Shown here piece after piece: positions 6,579-14,885 of a DNA stretch of 20,674 nt. A program made the translations under genes and the position numbers. Source of the stretch: JBOGUF01 sp050696075 (GTDB lineage Bacteria > Chloroflexota > Chloroflexia > Thermomicrobiales > UBA6265); NCBI GenBank assembly GCA_050696075.1, contig JBOGUF010000159.1, positions 1 to 20,674 on the forward strand, in the 5' to 3' direction. Under the pieces are notes generated by a model. That model was given only the letters and a program-made list of their open reading frames with translations. It was not told where the DNA came from and did no database searches. The stretch's first letter is position 1; each line of letters starts with the position of its first letter.

Positions 6579-7337
6579 ATGACGTCGACGGTGGCGACCG
6601 GACGCGGTCGCTTGACCCCGGAGCAGATCGCGCGGTACGAGCGGGACGGCTACGTCCTCTTCAAGCAACCGGTTTTCAGCCCGGAGAAGTTCGCGCGGCT
6701 GCAAGCCATCTTCGAGGAAGACCTCGCTACGTACACTGAAGAGGATTTGGACACGATCCATTTTCGCGACGAGCGGATGCTGGAGTTCCTGCTGGCGGAC
6801 GAGTTGCTCGATCTGGTCGAGCCGGTCGTCGGGCCGAACATCGGGCTCTGGTCGAGCCATATCATCTGCAAGCCGCCGCGCACGGGGAAAGCGACGCCGT
6901 GGCACGAGGACTCGACCTTCTGGAATGGGCGCATCTCGACCATGGCCGGGATCTGCACCGTTTGGCTGGCGCTGGACGAGGCGACGCCGGAGAACGGCAG
7001 CATGGGCGTCATCCCCGGCAGCCACGACAACGGCTTCAGCGACTACGAGGCGGTCGCGAGCGACCAGAACATCTTCACGCGGCAGATCAGGCCGGAATTG
7101 CTCGACGAGAGCAAGGCCGTCTACTTCTCGTTGCAGCCGAACGAGTGCAGCCTGCACGAGGCGCGGATCATGCACGGCGCCAACGCCAACACCAGCGACA
7201 AGCGCCGGGCCGGCTACACCATGCGCTACTTCCCGACGGAGTCGCTGGTCTTCGCCGACAACCCCAGCAACCAGGGGCACAAGCTGTGGCTGGCCCGCGG
7301 CCATGACGTCGCCGGCAACCGCTTCGTCAACGCCTGA
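6579..7337 (+). CDS. Phytanoyl-CoA dioxygenase (PhyH) family Fe(II)/2-oxoglutarate oxygenase
   Basis: This cytoplasmic oxygenase of 252 residues would hydroxylate an organic substrate with O2 and 2-oxoglutarate. The iron triad is visible as H109-E-D111 (in TPWHEDSTFW) and H199 (in RIMHGANANTS). R210, in KRRAGYTMRYF, is placed to bind 2-oxoglutarate. The opening LTPEQIARYERDGYVLF is typical of PhyH proteins, as is ENGSMGVIPGSH. GGAGG lies about nine bases before the ATG. It is divergently transcribed from an AraC regulator and followed, convergently, by a cupin. Such modules often act on plant- or secondary-metabolite-derived compounds, but the substrate cannot be read from the sequence. Confidence 0.9.
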   Translation: MTSTVATGRGRLTPEQIARYERDGYVLFKQPVFSPEKFARLQAIFEEDLATYTEEDLDTIHFRDERMLEFLLADELLDLVEPVVGPNIGLWSSHIICKPPRTGKATPWHEDSTFWNGRISTMAGICTVWLALDEATPENGSMGVIPGSHDNGFSDYEAVASDQNIFTRQIRPELLDESKAVYFSLQPNECSLHEARIMHGANANTSDKRRAGYTMRYFPTESLVFADNPSNQGHKLWLARGHDVAGNRFVNA

Positions 7338-7341
7338 CGAA

Positions 7342-7383
7342 GCGGAAGGCGGAAGGCGGAAGGCGGAAGGCGGGAGGCGGAAG
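7342..7383. repeat. Heptanucleotide tandem repeat, GCGGAAG x6
   Basis: Six contiguous seven-base units occupy the gap just after the dioxygenase stop: GCGGAAG five times, with one GCGGGAG as the fifth unit (7370-7376). It lies between two convergent genes. The units share period and position type, but not sequence, with the arrays at 3433, 10476, 11429 and 15821. Confidence 0.9.
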
Positions 7384-7426
7384 GAGCACGAACGACGTTT
7401 CTTCTGTCGCCGATCGCCTGACGCCT

Positions 7427-7786
7427 TCAATCCGGCGCCTCGAACCACTCCGGCGAGCCGACCGTGGTCACGCTGACGTGGGTCATGGTCTGACCCGGCA
7501 CGGCGCCGTGCCAGTGCTTCTCGCCGGGCGCGGTGTAGATGACGTCGCCGGGGCCGACTTGATGTTCCTCGGTCTCGGTGCCGACCCGGCCTTGGCCCTC
7601 GAGGACGTAGAGGAACTGTTCGCCGGGGTGGATGTGCCAGTTGGTGCGCGCCCCGTCCTCGAAGCGCACGACCGAGAGGCTCATTCCGCCTTCTTGCTGG
7701 AACTCGAGCGTCCGCGTCAGCTCCACCGTGCCGGTAAACGTCGTTCCGGCGCGCGGCGCGACGTCGTCCTGTCGTACGACCTTCAT
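7427..7786 (-). CDS. Small single-domain cupin protein
   Basis: This 119-residue protein forms a single cupin barrel. Metal-binding motif 1 is HIHPGEQFLYVLEGQGRV (His, His, Glu ligands) and motif 2 is PGEKHWHGA, so a bound metal ion is likely. The ATG at 7786 has a very strong GGGAGGAGGG site about six bases upstream. Longer in-frame starts as far as 7855 lack this and run into the next gene. The protein resembles the cupins annotated near carboxymuconolactone decarboxylases. It is convergent with the dioxygenase, so any link to that pathway is only positional. It could be an enzyme (isomerase, dioxygenase) or a ligand-binding protein. Confidence 0.85.
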   Translation of the reverse strand: MKVVRQDDVAPRAGTTFTGTVELTRTLEFQQEGGMSLSVVRFEDGARTNWHIHPGEQFLYVLEGQGRVGTETEEHQVGPGDVIYTAPGEKHWHGAVPGQTMTHVSVTTVGSPEWFEAPD

Positions 7787-7851
7787 CAGTACCCTCCTCC
7801 CGATTCCCATTCGGCCGTCGCGCTGAACCATCTCCGAATCGGCAGTCATGG

Positions 7852-8205
7852 TCAAGCTCGCCGGACTCGAACGCGATCTTCAGTCACGACCAGAAACTGA
7901 TCGAGTTCGTCGGCGAAGCGGGTGAGGACCTCGTTGAGACGATCGATTTTCGTTGCTAACTCGGTACGGGCTCCGAGACGAAGGTAGATGACGCCAGCGT
8001 GGGCTTGCTTCTGGACAAACACAAGCCCGCCAAAATCGCGGTCGTCGGTGATCAGCACGCGCTGCTCGCGATGAGCAATCGCAAGCACAGCGCGGTCGGC
8101 AAGACTCGCTTGATGATCGACGGCCTTCGCGGAGACGTCATGCCCGGCGGACCGGAGAAATGGAGCGAGGCGTGCGTCGGCGCTTTCGTCGAGCAGAAAC
8201 CTCAT
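7852..8205 (-). CDS. DUF5615 PIN-like toxin (pair A)
   Basis: This 117-residue protein belongs to the DUF5615/Mut7-C-like PIN superfamily, presumed ribonuclease toxins. The N-terminal strand MRFLLDESAD carries the first acidic residues, and the central ITDDRDFGGLVF block holds the conserved TxDxDF-type motif. A conserved GVIYLRLG strand follows. Its ATG overlaps the antitoxin stop (ATGA), giving antitoxin-then-toxin order. No internal stop or frameshift is seen, so this is one of only two complete toxins in the window. The call rests on family pattern and operon structure; toxicity is inferred. Confidence 0.85.
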   Translation of the reverse strand: MRFLLDESADARLAPFLRSAGHDVSAKAVDHQASLADRAVLAIAHREQRVLITDDRDFGGLVFVQKQAHAGVIYLRLGARTELATKIDRLNEVLTRFADELDQFLVVTEDRVRVRRA

Positions 8206-8477
8206 GCCGGGACGGGCACACTACCAACGGGAGATTTGCGGCGGGCGCGTTTGTGCCGCGTCTCCATCGCGTCGTGGGCGTAGGCGAGCGCCGCCTGCAC
8301 GTCCTCGATCGTCAGCCGCGGATATGCGGCGAAGAGGTCGTCAAAATTCGGCGTGGTCGCCAGGTGCGCGATGATCCGTTCGACAGGAATGCGCGTGCCT
8401 CGGATCACCGGCTTGCCCACCATAATCTCGGGGTCTTGCACGATTCGCTCTGGGTACAACGATTCTTCTTTGGTCAT
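8202..8477 (-). CDS. DUF433 antitoxin (pair A, VapB45-like)
   Basis: This 91-residue DUF433 protein has a small winged-helix-like fold and is the usual partner of DUF5615 toxins. The core signature is IVQDPEIMVGKPVIRGTRIP followed by a helix (VERIIAHL) and YPRLTIEDVQAALAYA. The start at 8477 is set by GAGGTGAT just upstream on the minus strand. A -10-like GATAAT is at 8505-8500. The basic C-terminal tail (RHKRARRK) may contact DNA or toxin. It is only distantly similar to the two other DUF433 proteins in the window and so represents a separate lineage. Confidence 0.87.
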   Translation of the reverse strand: MTKEESLYPERIVQDPEIMVGKPVIRGTRIPVERIIAHLATTPNFDDLFAAYPRLTIEDVQAALAYAHDAMETRHKRARRKSPVGSVPVPA

Positions 8478-8533
8478 GGTTATCACCTCACAGTGCGCCA
8501 TTATCCCACAGGGTCCGTCCGTTGCCGCTGAAT

Positions 8534-8553
8534 GGTGACGGCCCGGTGTCACC
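8534..8553. promoter_or_regulatory. Inverted repeat in the divergent promoter region
   Basis: GGTGAC at 8534-8539 and GTCACC at 8548-8553 form a perfect six-base inverted repeat with an eight-base centre. It lies between the DUF433 antitoxin (minus) and the toroid-like gene (plus). It may be an operator for the antitoxin or a chance palindrome. Confidence 0.25.
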
Positions 8554-8608
8554 TTTAGATCGCTACGATGGCGATAGAGGATTCAGAATGACTTGGAGGT
8601 ACGCTCGA

Positions 8609-9517
8609 ATGATCACTTCGACCAATCTCGATGCCGCACAAACCTTTCTCTGGCTGTATTGCCGCCTGCTCGAACGGCATCGCTTCGCCCATCTCTTCAA
8701 GCAGGGCAAGGCCGTGCCGGCGCGTACTGCCTTGCGGGCGTACCAGGATACCGACGGCGGCTTCGGCCACGCGCTTGAGCCGGACGGCCGGGGCGCGGGG
8801 AGCCAACCCGTGCATACCTACTTTGCCGTGCGCGTGCTCGACGAGCTCGGCGCGTGCGACGAGGCGGCGGCCAAGCCGATCATCGACTTCCTGGCCTCGG
8901 TGACGGCGGCCAACGGCGGCGTGCCGGTCGCGCTGCCGAGCGTCCGCAACGCCCCGAAGGCGCCGTGGTGGAACGTGGGGGAGGACGATCCGCCCGGATC
9001 GTTGCTGCCGACGGCGGGGATCGCTGGCGTGCTGCACAAGAACGGCATCGCGCACCCATGGCTGTCGGCGGCGACCGACTTCTGCTGGCAGGCGATTGCC
9101 GCCGTTGCCGACACCCATCCGTACGAGGTGATGAGTTGCCTGGGCTTCCTCGACCACGTCCCGGAGCGGGAACGGGCGGAACGCGAGGCCGAACGGCTGG
9201 GCGAACTCGTGCGGGAACAGCGGATCGTACTGCTCGATCCCGATGCGCCGGACGAGGCGCGCATCTCGCCGGGCTACGCGCCGGGCGAATACCATACCCC
9301 GCTTGACTACGCGACCAGGCCGACCAGCTTGGCCCGGCGGTGGTTCTCCGACGCGGAGATCGAGCACGCGCTGGACGCATTGGAACAAGGCCAGGGCGAG
9401 GATGGCGGTTGGCCCATCAACTGGCGCCAGTGGAACCCGGTGGCCACGTTCGAGTCGCGCGGCTACGTGACAATCGCGGCGTTACTGACGTTACGGGCCT
9501 ACGGTCGGTTCGCATGA
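8609..9517 (+). CDS. Alpha/alpha-toroid (prenyltransferase/squalene-cyclase-repeat-like) protein of unknown function
   Basis: This 302-residue, mainly helical protein contains QDTDGGFGHALEPDG near residue 45 and QGQGEDGGWPINW near residue 260. These Q-x-x-D/E-G-G-F/W repeats mark terpene cyclase/prenyltransferase-type alpha/alpha toroids. The DxDD catalytic motif of squalene-hopene cyclases is not seen, and the protein is half the length of such enzymes, so real cyclase activity is doubtful. GGAGG at 8595-8599, nine bases before the ATG at 8609, selects this start over upstream in-frame options (8588, 8522). It has no obvious partner: a divergent toxin-antitoxin pair is upstream and a convergent transporter operon is downstream. 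Confidence 0.7.
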   Translation: MITSTNLDAAQTFLWLYCRLLERHRFAHLFKQGKAVPARTALRAYQDTDGGFGHALEPDGRGAGSQPVHTYFAVRVLDELGACDEAAAKPIIDFLASVTAANGGVPVALPSVRNAPKAPWWNVGEDDPPGSLLPTAGIAGVLHKNGIAHPWLSAATDFCWQAIAAVADTHPYEVMSCLGFLDHVPERERAEREAERLGELVREQRIVLLDPDAPDEARISPGYAPGEYHTPLDYATRPTSLARRWFSDAEIEHALDALEQGQGEDGGWPINWRQWNPVATFESRGYVTIAALLTLRAYGRFA

Positions 9518-9575
9518 ATGACAAGGGCAAGTCGGTGATTCGCCCGGCCCGCCATGCCAACACCGAAGGAGTGCG

Positions 9576-10514
9576 CTAGTCCCGCAACCGCGGGTCGAGG
9601 ATATCGCGCAGGCCGTCGCCGAAGAGATTCAGCGCGAGGACGACGAGCATGATCGCCAGGCCGGGGTAGGTGGCCATCCACCAGGCGTCGCGCAGGAAGG
9701 TGCGAGCGCTGCTCAGCATCGCGCCCCATTCGGCGGTGGGCGGCTGCGCGCCGAGGCCGAGATAGCTCAGGCCCGCGGCAGCCAGAATCGAGCCCGCGAC
9801 GCCGATGGTGGAGAGCACGATCAGGGGGGCGACGATGTTCGGCAGGATGTGACGCAGGATGATCCGGGCGTGCCGCGCCCCCAGCGCCCGCGCCCCGATC
9901 ACATATTCGAGCTCCTTCACCGTTAGGGTGGACGCCCGCGCGGTACGCGTGTAGACGGGGATGGCCTCGATGCCGGCCGCGATCATCACGTTGAACAGAC
10001 TCGGGCCGAGGATGGCGACGATTGCAATCGCCAGCAGGATCCCCGGGAAGGCGAGCATGACGTCCATCACGCGCATGATGACGCCATCCAGCCAGCCGCC
10101 GAAGTACCCGGCGACAACGCCCAGCAGCGCCCCCGCGGTCAACGCGATCCCAACCGCGACCAGCCCGATCCGCAGGGAAACCCGCGCGCCGTAGATGACG
10201 CGGCTCAGCACGTCGCGCCCCAACTCGTCGGTGCCGAAGGGATGCGCGGCGGTCGGCGCGGCCCGCCGGTCGCGAGAAATCTCGTTCGGATCCGCTGGCG
10301 CCAGCACCGGCGCCAGCAAGGCCACGGTGATGAAGAGGAGGATCACCACCCCGCCGATCACCGCTCCCGGCCGCCGCTTCAGCCGGTGCGCCATCTGGCG
10401 GAGCCGCCCCCGCGCCAACCGCTCCGCCCCGAGCAGTACCCCTCCCTCACTTGTCGCACCGACGCTTACCGCCATTCCCGACCCCCGACTCCCGACTCCT
10501 GACCCCTCCGTCAT
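9576..10514 (-). CDS. Peptide-type ABC transporter permease, DppC/OppC family (operon 1)
   Basis: This inner-membrane permease of a dipeptide/oligopeptide/nickel-type importer has 312 residues from this start. The N-terminal OppC segment is followed by a membrane helix at about 52-72 and the GTDELGRDVLSRVIYGARVS motif (94-113) typical of DppC. The cytoplasmic EAA-like loop is ALGARHARIILRHILPN (210-226), and the GLGAQPPTAEWGAML signature is near 253-267. The ATG at 10514 overlaps the dppB stop (ATGA). However, the first 13 codons are written in a heptanucleotide repeat, so the ATG at 10475 (MAVSVGATSEGG) may be the true start. Confidence 0.9.
   Translation of the reverse strand: MTEGSGVGSRGSGMAVSVGATSEGGVLLGAERLARGRLRQMAHRLKRRPGAVIGGVVILLFITVALLAPVLAPADPNEISRDRRAAPTAAHPFGTDELGRDVLSRVIYGARVSLRIGLVAVGIALTAGALLGVVAGYFGGWLDGVIMRVMDVMLAFPGILLAIAIVAILGPSLFNVMIAAGIEAIPVYTRTARASTLTVKELEYVIGARALGARHARIILRHILPNIVAPLIVLSTIGVAGSILAAAGLSYLGLGAQPPTAEWGAMLSSARTFLRDAWWMATYPGLAIMLVVLALNLFGDGLRDILDPRLRD
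10476..10510. repeat. Heptanucleotide repeat inside the 5' end of dppC (operon 1)
   Basis: TCCCGAC, CCCCGAC, TCCCGAC and TCCTGAC follow each other in phase at 10476-10503, with a degenerate fifth unit to 10510. The array falls exactly between the dppB stop and the second possible dppC start at 10475. It therefore either encodes a Gly/Ser-rich leader or is an intergenic array that created a longer frame. Confidence 0.75.
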
Positions 10515-11428
10515 TGGTACCGAATCCGCGGATCGATCACGGCGTACAGCAGATCGACCGCGAGGTTGACAAAGACGTAGACCGCGGCGGTCACCAGCAC
10601 GATCCCCTGGATCTGGGGAAAGTCGCGCGACTCGATCGCCGTCACCGTGTAGCGCCCGAGGCCGGGACGGGAGAAAACCGACTCGACGATCACCGTACCG
10701 CCGAGCAGCCCGCCAAATTGCAGGCCGATGATTGTAATCACCGGGATCAGGGCATTCCGCAGGACGTGCCGCACGACGACGACTCGCTCCCGCAGCCCTT
10801 TGGCGCGGGCTGAGCGCACGAAGTCCTGCCCCAGCACCTCCAGGACCGTCGAGCGGGTCATCCGCGCCAGCACTGCCGCCGCCGGCGCGGCCAGCGTGAT
10901 CGTCGGCAGGATCAGCGCCTTCGGCCCCGAGCCGGCAATCGGCAACCATCCGAGTTTCAACCCAAAGAAGAGGATGAGCAGGATGCCCGACCAGAAGGCT
11001 GGCATCGAAATGCCAAGCAGGGCGAACCCCATGATTCCGGCATCGACCCATCCCCGGCCGCTGATGGCGGCGGCGACGCCCAGCGTCATCCCGACCACCG
11101 CCGCCGCCGCCACCGCCAGGCAGGTGAGCGTCAGAGTCGAGGGGAAGCGCTCGCGGATCTCAGTCAGTACCGGCTGGCCGCTACGGATCGAGTCGCCGAG
11201 GTCCCCATGCACGACGTTGCTCACGTACCGCCAGTACTGGACATAAATCGGATCGTCCAGCCCCAACTCTGCTCGCAGGCGGACGGTGTCCTCCGCGGTT
11301 GCGCGGTCGCCGAGCATCACCACGACCGGGTCGCCCGGCACCAGGTGGCTCATCAAAAACGCCGCGATCGAGACCCCGATCAGCACCGGGATGAGGAGCA
11401 AGACGCGTTGCAGGGCGTAGGTGGACAT
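10511..11428 (-). CDS. Peptide-type ABC transporter permease, DppB/OppB family (operon 1)
   Basis: This 305-residue inner-membrane subunit pairs with DppC. It begins with the DppB-type N-terminal helix and the SHLVPGDPVVVMLGD motif (27-41), then LGLDDPIYVQYWRYV. The cytoplasmic coupling loop is ARAKGLRERVVVVRHVLRN. The conserved ending DLLYAVIDPRIRYQ is present, so the protein is full length with about six membrane segments. It lies downstream of the binding-protein gene, separated from it by a strong inverted repeat, and overlaps dppC. No ATPase (DppD/DppF) genes follow. Confidence 0.92.
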   Translation of the reverse strand: MSTYALQRVLLLIPVLIGVSIAAFLMSHLVPGDPVVVMLGDRATAEDTVRLRAELGLDDPIYVQYWRYVSNVVHGDLGDSIRSGQPVLTEIRERFPSTLTLTCLAVAAAAVVGMTLGVAAAISGRGWVDAGIMGFALLGISMPAFWSGILLILFFGLKLGWLPIAGSGPKALILPTITLAAPAAAVLARMTRSTVLEVLGQDFVRSARAKGLRERVVVVRHVLRNALIPVITIIGLQFGGLLGGTVIVESVFSRPGLGRYTVTAIESRDFPQIQGIVLVTAAVYVFVNLAVDLLYAVIDPRIRYQ

Positions 11429-11493
11429 AGGCGTTAGGCGTTAGGCGTTAGGGGCTCCGTCGTCGTTCCCCTAATCCCTAACGCCTAACGCCT
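11429..11493. repeat. Intercistronic hairpin made of heptamer arrays, between binding protein and dppB (operon 1)
   Basis: The left array has AGGCGTT three times (11429-11449). The right array has CTAATCC, CTAACGC, CTAACGC (11471-11491). AGGCGTTAGGCGTTAGGG at 11436-11453 is the perfect 18-base reverse complement of 11476-11493, giving a long stem with a loop of about 22 bases. It fills nearly the whole gap between the binding-protein stop and the dppB start. A stem here could stabilise the upstream mRNA or attenuate downstream expression, as malE-malF intercistronic hairpins do in enterobacteria (analogy). Confidence 0.85.
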
Positions 11494-11495
11494 CG

Positions 11496-13135
11496 TTACT
11501 CCTCCATCCAGGCGTCGAAGTAGACCGCGTAGGCGTCCGGGTGGAAAGTGGCGTTGCGGATCGCCTTGTTGAAGGCGACGTAGTACTCGTCGATCCAGAG
11601 CGGCACCCAAAGCGCCTGGTCGCTGACGTACTGCTGCATCTCCTGGTAGACGGCCGCGCGCTGGTCGAGGTCCATCGTCGAGCGGCCCCGCAAGATCAAC
11701 TCGTCGAGCGTGGGGTCGTTGACGTGGCTCATGTTGAGACCGCCGCCGGCTTGCGAGGAGTGGAACCAGAGATAGGCGATATCCGGGTCGGAGTAGGTGT
11801 AGCCCATCATCTCCGCCTGGTGGTTGCCCGCCTTCGCCTCATCGAGCAGCGTCGCGAATTCGAGTTGCTGGATTTCCATCGTGATCCCGATATCGTCGAG
11901 CTGGCTCTGGACGACTTGGGCGCCGCGGTTCCAGGCATCGGTCGGCAGGTTGAGGAGGGTGAACTCGAACGCCTGCCCATCCTTTTGCAAGACGCCGTCG
12001 TCGCCGGGGTCCACCCCGCCTCGGCCAGGAGCGCCAGCGCCCCCTCCGGGTCGTAGGCGGGCGCGTAGTCCACGATCCCTTCCCAATAGCCGAAGATCGA
12101 GGGCGGCAAGAAGCCGTGGGCGAGTTGGCCGTACCCCTCGACGGCCGCATCGAAGACGTCTTGCTTGTTGATCGCGTGGTTGATCGCCTGGCGGACCCGC
12201 ACGTCGTCGAAGGGTGGTTGAGTGATGTTGAACTCGAGGAAAACCGCGCCCTTGCGGAGGTAGTTGACGACCCAGAACTCGTCGCTCTCCCGGATGCGCT
12301 CGACGTCGGTGGGGGGCAGACTGAGTTGGTGGACTTCACCGGCCTCGAAGGCAGCGATACGGGAGGCCTCTTCGATGATCGATTGGAAGGTCAGCGTCTC
12401 GATATAGGCCGCCTCGCCCTGATGCAGGAAGGAGGGCGCCCAGGCGTAGTCGGGGTTGCGCTTGAGGATGATCCGGTCGCCCGTCCGCCACTCGTCGACC
12501 ATCCACGGCCCGGTCAGGATCGGCTGGCGGCCGAACTCGTCGCCCATCGACTCCACCGCCGTCGGGCTGACGATGGAGACGGTGCTGCCAGTGAGGTTAT
12601 CGAGCAACGGCGCGAAGGGTTCCCTGAGGGTGAACTGGAAGGTGTACTCGTCTAGGGCGGCGGTGCTCTCCATCGGCCCGATCAGCCCGGCGGCCGTGAT
12701 CGAGGTGGTCGCCGGATCGAGGATGCGGTCGAAGGAAAATTTCACCGCCTCGGCATTCAGGGGCGTGCCGTCGTGGAACGTCACGTCTTGCCGCAGGGTG
12801 AAGGTCCAGGTCAGACCGTCTTCGGAGATCGTCCACTCGGTGGCGAGGGCCGGCACGTAGTTGCCGTCGAAGTCCTTCTCGATCAGCGTATCGCCGACCT
12901 GGCCGAGGATCGTGCTCGCCTGAGCGGAACCGGTTTTATGCGGGTCGAGCGTATCCGGCAGTTCGCTGATGCCGATGATGAACTCGCCGCCGACCCGCGG
13001 CTTGCCCTCTGTCTCCGGATCGCCGACCGGGATCGGGGCCGCCGCGGCCATCCCGAACGAGACCAGTTTGCCGCTCGCCGCCAGCGCGCCGAGCGTGCCG
13101 GCCAGCTTGAAACCGTCGCGTCGTGAGAACCGCAT
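11496..13135 (-). pseudogene. Extracellular solute-binding protein family 5 (DppA/OppA-like), single-base frameshift
   Basis: This is the periplasmic/surface peptide-binding subunit of operon 1. The ATG at 13135 follows GAGGAGGG. The N-terminus has a twin-arginine signal (MRFSRRDGFKLAG, then a hydrophobic stretch), suggesting Tat export. The family 5 domain follows (TLDPHKTG, EWTISEDGLTWTFTLR, FHDGTPLNAEAVKFSFDRI). The frame holds to EAGWTP, then breaks at the G run 12006-12009. The remaining protein, beginning GDDGVLQKDGQ and running to the TAA at 11496, is in another frame. Adding one base to the run restores an uninterrupted protein of 546 residues, the usual family length. Either the gene is newly inactivated or the run is a sequencing error. 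Confidence 0.85.
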
Positions 13136-13328
13136 CGTGCTTCCCTCCTCGTGCGATACGCGCGGCAACATGCGCCGGTTGCGCCGTCAGATTCATCCTG
13201 GCAATCGGTGCAACAATCGGCGTGATACTATCAAAAGTCGTTCTGTCCTGATCCGCGAATAAAGGGCAATCGCGGGCTGGTACTATGGTGTCCGCGGTCC
13301 ACCGCAATAAGCGCTAAGGAGAGCGGCA

Positions 13329-13646
13329 ATGGTCAGTGTGAGCCGAGAACATATCGAGATCGTGCAGGGAGCGGGCGGGCCGAAGGCGCGCATCGCCGGC
13401 CATCGTATTCGCGTCCGCGACGTTGTGTTCTGGCACCAAGAATTGGGTATGTCGGCAGAGGAGATCGTGAAGGAGTATCCATCGATTACGATCGCCGATG
13501 TCTACGCGGCCCTGGCGTACTACTGGGATCATCGCGACGAGATCGAAGCGGAAATCGCGGCGTCGGAAGCCTTCGTCGCGGAATATCGCAAGCGGCGCCC
13601 AGAAGGATCGCTGCAGGAAAAGCTGAAGCGGCTGCGCGGTGAGTAA
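13329..13646 (+). CDS. DUF433 antitoxin (pair B)
   Basis: This 105-residue DUF433 protein has a conserved core (GGPKARIAGHRIRVRDVVFW, GMSAEEIVKEYPSITIADVYAALAYYWDH) and a charged C-terminal helix for toxin binding. By my alignment about 80 of 105 residues match the pair C protein at 18682. GGAG lies about eight bases before the ATG. TACTAT at 13281-13286 could be a -10. It is divergent from the binding protein of operon 1, with 193 bases between starts, so the two promoters face away from each other. The toxin GTG lies inside its 3' end, overlapping by eight bases, which ensures coupled synthesis. Confidence 0.88.
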   Translation: MVSVSREHIEIVQGAGGPKARIAGHRIRVRDVVFWHQELGMSAEEIVKEYPSITIADVYAALAYYWDHRDEIEAEIAASEAFVAEYRKRRPEGSLQEKLKRLRGE

Positions 13647-13971
13647 GATCCGGTTTCAGTTTGAGGAGCACATATCTCATGCGGTGGCCGACGCGCTTCG
13701 GAAGCAAGGGGTCGACGTGCGGACTGCAACCGAAGCTGGTTTGTTGAGCACCCCTGACGCTGTGATCCTGACCCGGGCGTCTGCTGAGGGCCGTGTCGTC
13801 GTCACCCATGATGACGACTTTTTGCGACTGGGTAACGAGCCACAGCCGCATGCCGGCATTGCCTATTGTGCTCAGCGTGCGCGCTCAATCGGCGAACTGG
13901 TCGAGGCGCTATTGTTGATCTCCAATGCGATGGAGCCTGACGAGATCGCCGGTAGAGTCTATTACCTCTGA
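13639..13971 (+). CDS. DUF5615 PIN-like toxin (pair B)
   Basis: This 110-residue DUF5615 protein is a presumed ribonuclease toxin of the PIN-like superfamily. The N-terminal strand is KIRFQFEEHIS, with acidic residues where related proteins have D-E-H. GLLSTPDAVIL and VVVTHDDDF (53-61) carry the remaining conserved acidic residues. The C-terminal RARSIGELVEALLLI helix is complete. GTG start at 13639, overlapping the antitoxin. It is intact and is the template that exposes the two nonsense codons in pair C. It ends 14 bases before the convergent dppC of operon 2. Confidence 0.87.
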   Translation: MSKIRFQFEEHISHAVADALRKQGVDVRTATEAGLLSTPDAVILTRASAEGRVVVTHDDDFLRLGNEPQPHAGIAYCAQRARSIGELVEALLLISNAMEPDEIAGRVYYL

Positions 13972-13985
13972 CGTATCCCTTCTCG

Positions 13986-14885
13986 CTATCTCCCGCGCAG
14001 CCGGGGGTCGAGTACGTCCCGCAGGCTGTTGCCGAGCAGGTTAAAGGCAAGCACGGTCACGAAGATTGCCGCGCCTGGGACGTTGACCAGGTGCGGCGAG
14101 GTGCGGATGTAGTTGCGGCCGTCGACCAACTGCGCGCCCCACTCCGGGGAGGGCGGCTGCGCGCCGAGACCGAGGAAGGAAAGCGCCGCGGCGGTCAGGA
14201 TCGCGAAAGGGAACTCGAGCGAGCCGAGGACGATGATCGGCGCCAGCACGTTCGGCAGCACCGCCCGCCGCATCACCCGCGACGGCGTCGCCCCCAACAC
14301 CCGCGCCGCGGTCACGTACTCCGTCTCCCGCACCGAGAGGACCGAGCCGCGCACGATCCGCGCAAACCCGGCGAATGATCCGAGGCCGACCGCGATCATC
14401 GCGTTGTTCAGCCCCGGCCCGAGGACCGAGACGATCGCCATCGCCAGCAGAAAGCCAGGGAAGGCGAGCATGACGTCGGTGAAGCGCATCAGCACCGTAT
14501 CGACCCAGCGCCCGTAGTACCCGGCCACGACTCCGATCATCACCCCGATGCTGAGCGCCAGCGAGACGCTAATCAGACCGATTTGGAGCGTGATCCGCGA
14601 CCCATACACCATGCGGCTAAAGAGGTCGCGCCCCAGGTCGTCCGTGCCGAAGAGGAAGTCGCGCGACGGCCCTTCCTTGATCGTCCCCACCCGCAGCTCG
14701 AACGGGTCGTACGGCGCGATCACCGGCGCGAAGAGCGCGGTCACGATCAGCCCGAGCACGATCAGGCCGCCCACCTGCGCCTGCCGCCGCGCGAAGAGCA
14801 CCCGCAAGAAGGCGCGCGGCCCGGACCGGTCGGCCGGCCGGCGAACGGTCGCATTCCCGGTGAGAACGGCGGCGCCAGTGCTCAT
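13986..14885 (-). CDS. Peptide-type ABC transporter permease, DppC/OppC family (operon 2)
   Basis: This 299-residue inner-membrane subunit has the DppC pattern: a first membrane helix at about 38-56 and FGTDDLGRDLFSRMVYGSRI at about 77-97. The coupling loop VLGATPSRVMRRAVLPNVLA is followed by LGLGAQPPSPEWGAQL and the family ending RDVLDPRLRGR. Its ATG overlaps the dppB stop (ATGA). It is clearly a homologue of the operon 1 DppC but well diverged, so the two transporters probably differ in substrate. Confidence 0.92.
   Translation of the reverse strand: MSTGAAVLTGNATVRRPADRSGPRAFLRVLFARRQAQVGGLIVLGLIVTALFAPVIAPYDPFELRVGTIKEGPSRDFLFGTDDLGRDLFSRMVYGSRITLQIGLISVSLALSIGVMIGVVAGYYGRWVDTVLMRFTDVMLAFPGFLLAMAIVSVLGPGLNNAMIAVGLGSFAGFARIVRGSVLSVRETEYVTAARVLGATPSRVMRRAVLPNVLAPIIVLGSLEFPFAILTAAALSFLGLGAQPPSPEWGAQLVDGRNYIRTSPHLVNVPGAAIFVTVLAFNLLGNSLRDVLDPRLRGR

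Noticed and set aside
10515..11051. A 491-residue version of the operon 1 DppC starting far upstream.
   Set aside because: The extension overlaps dppB in another frame and has no homology-like character; the conserved DppC sequence starts after 10514.
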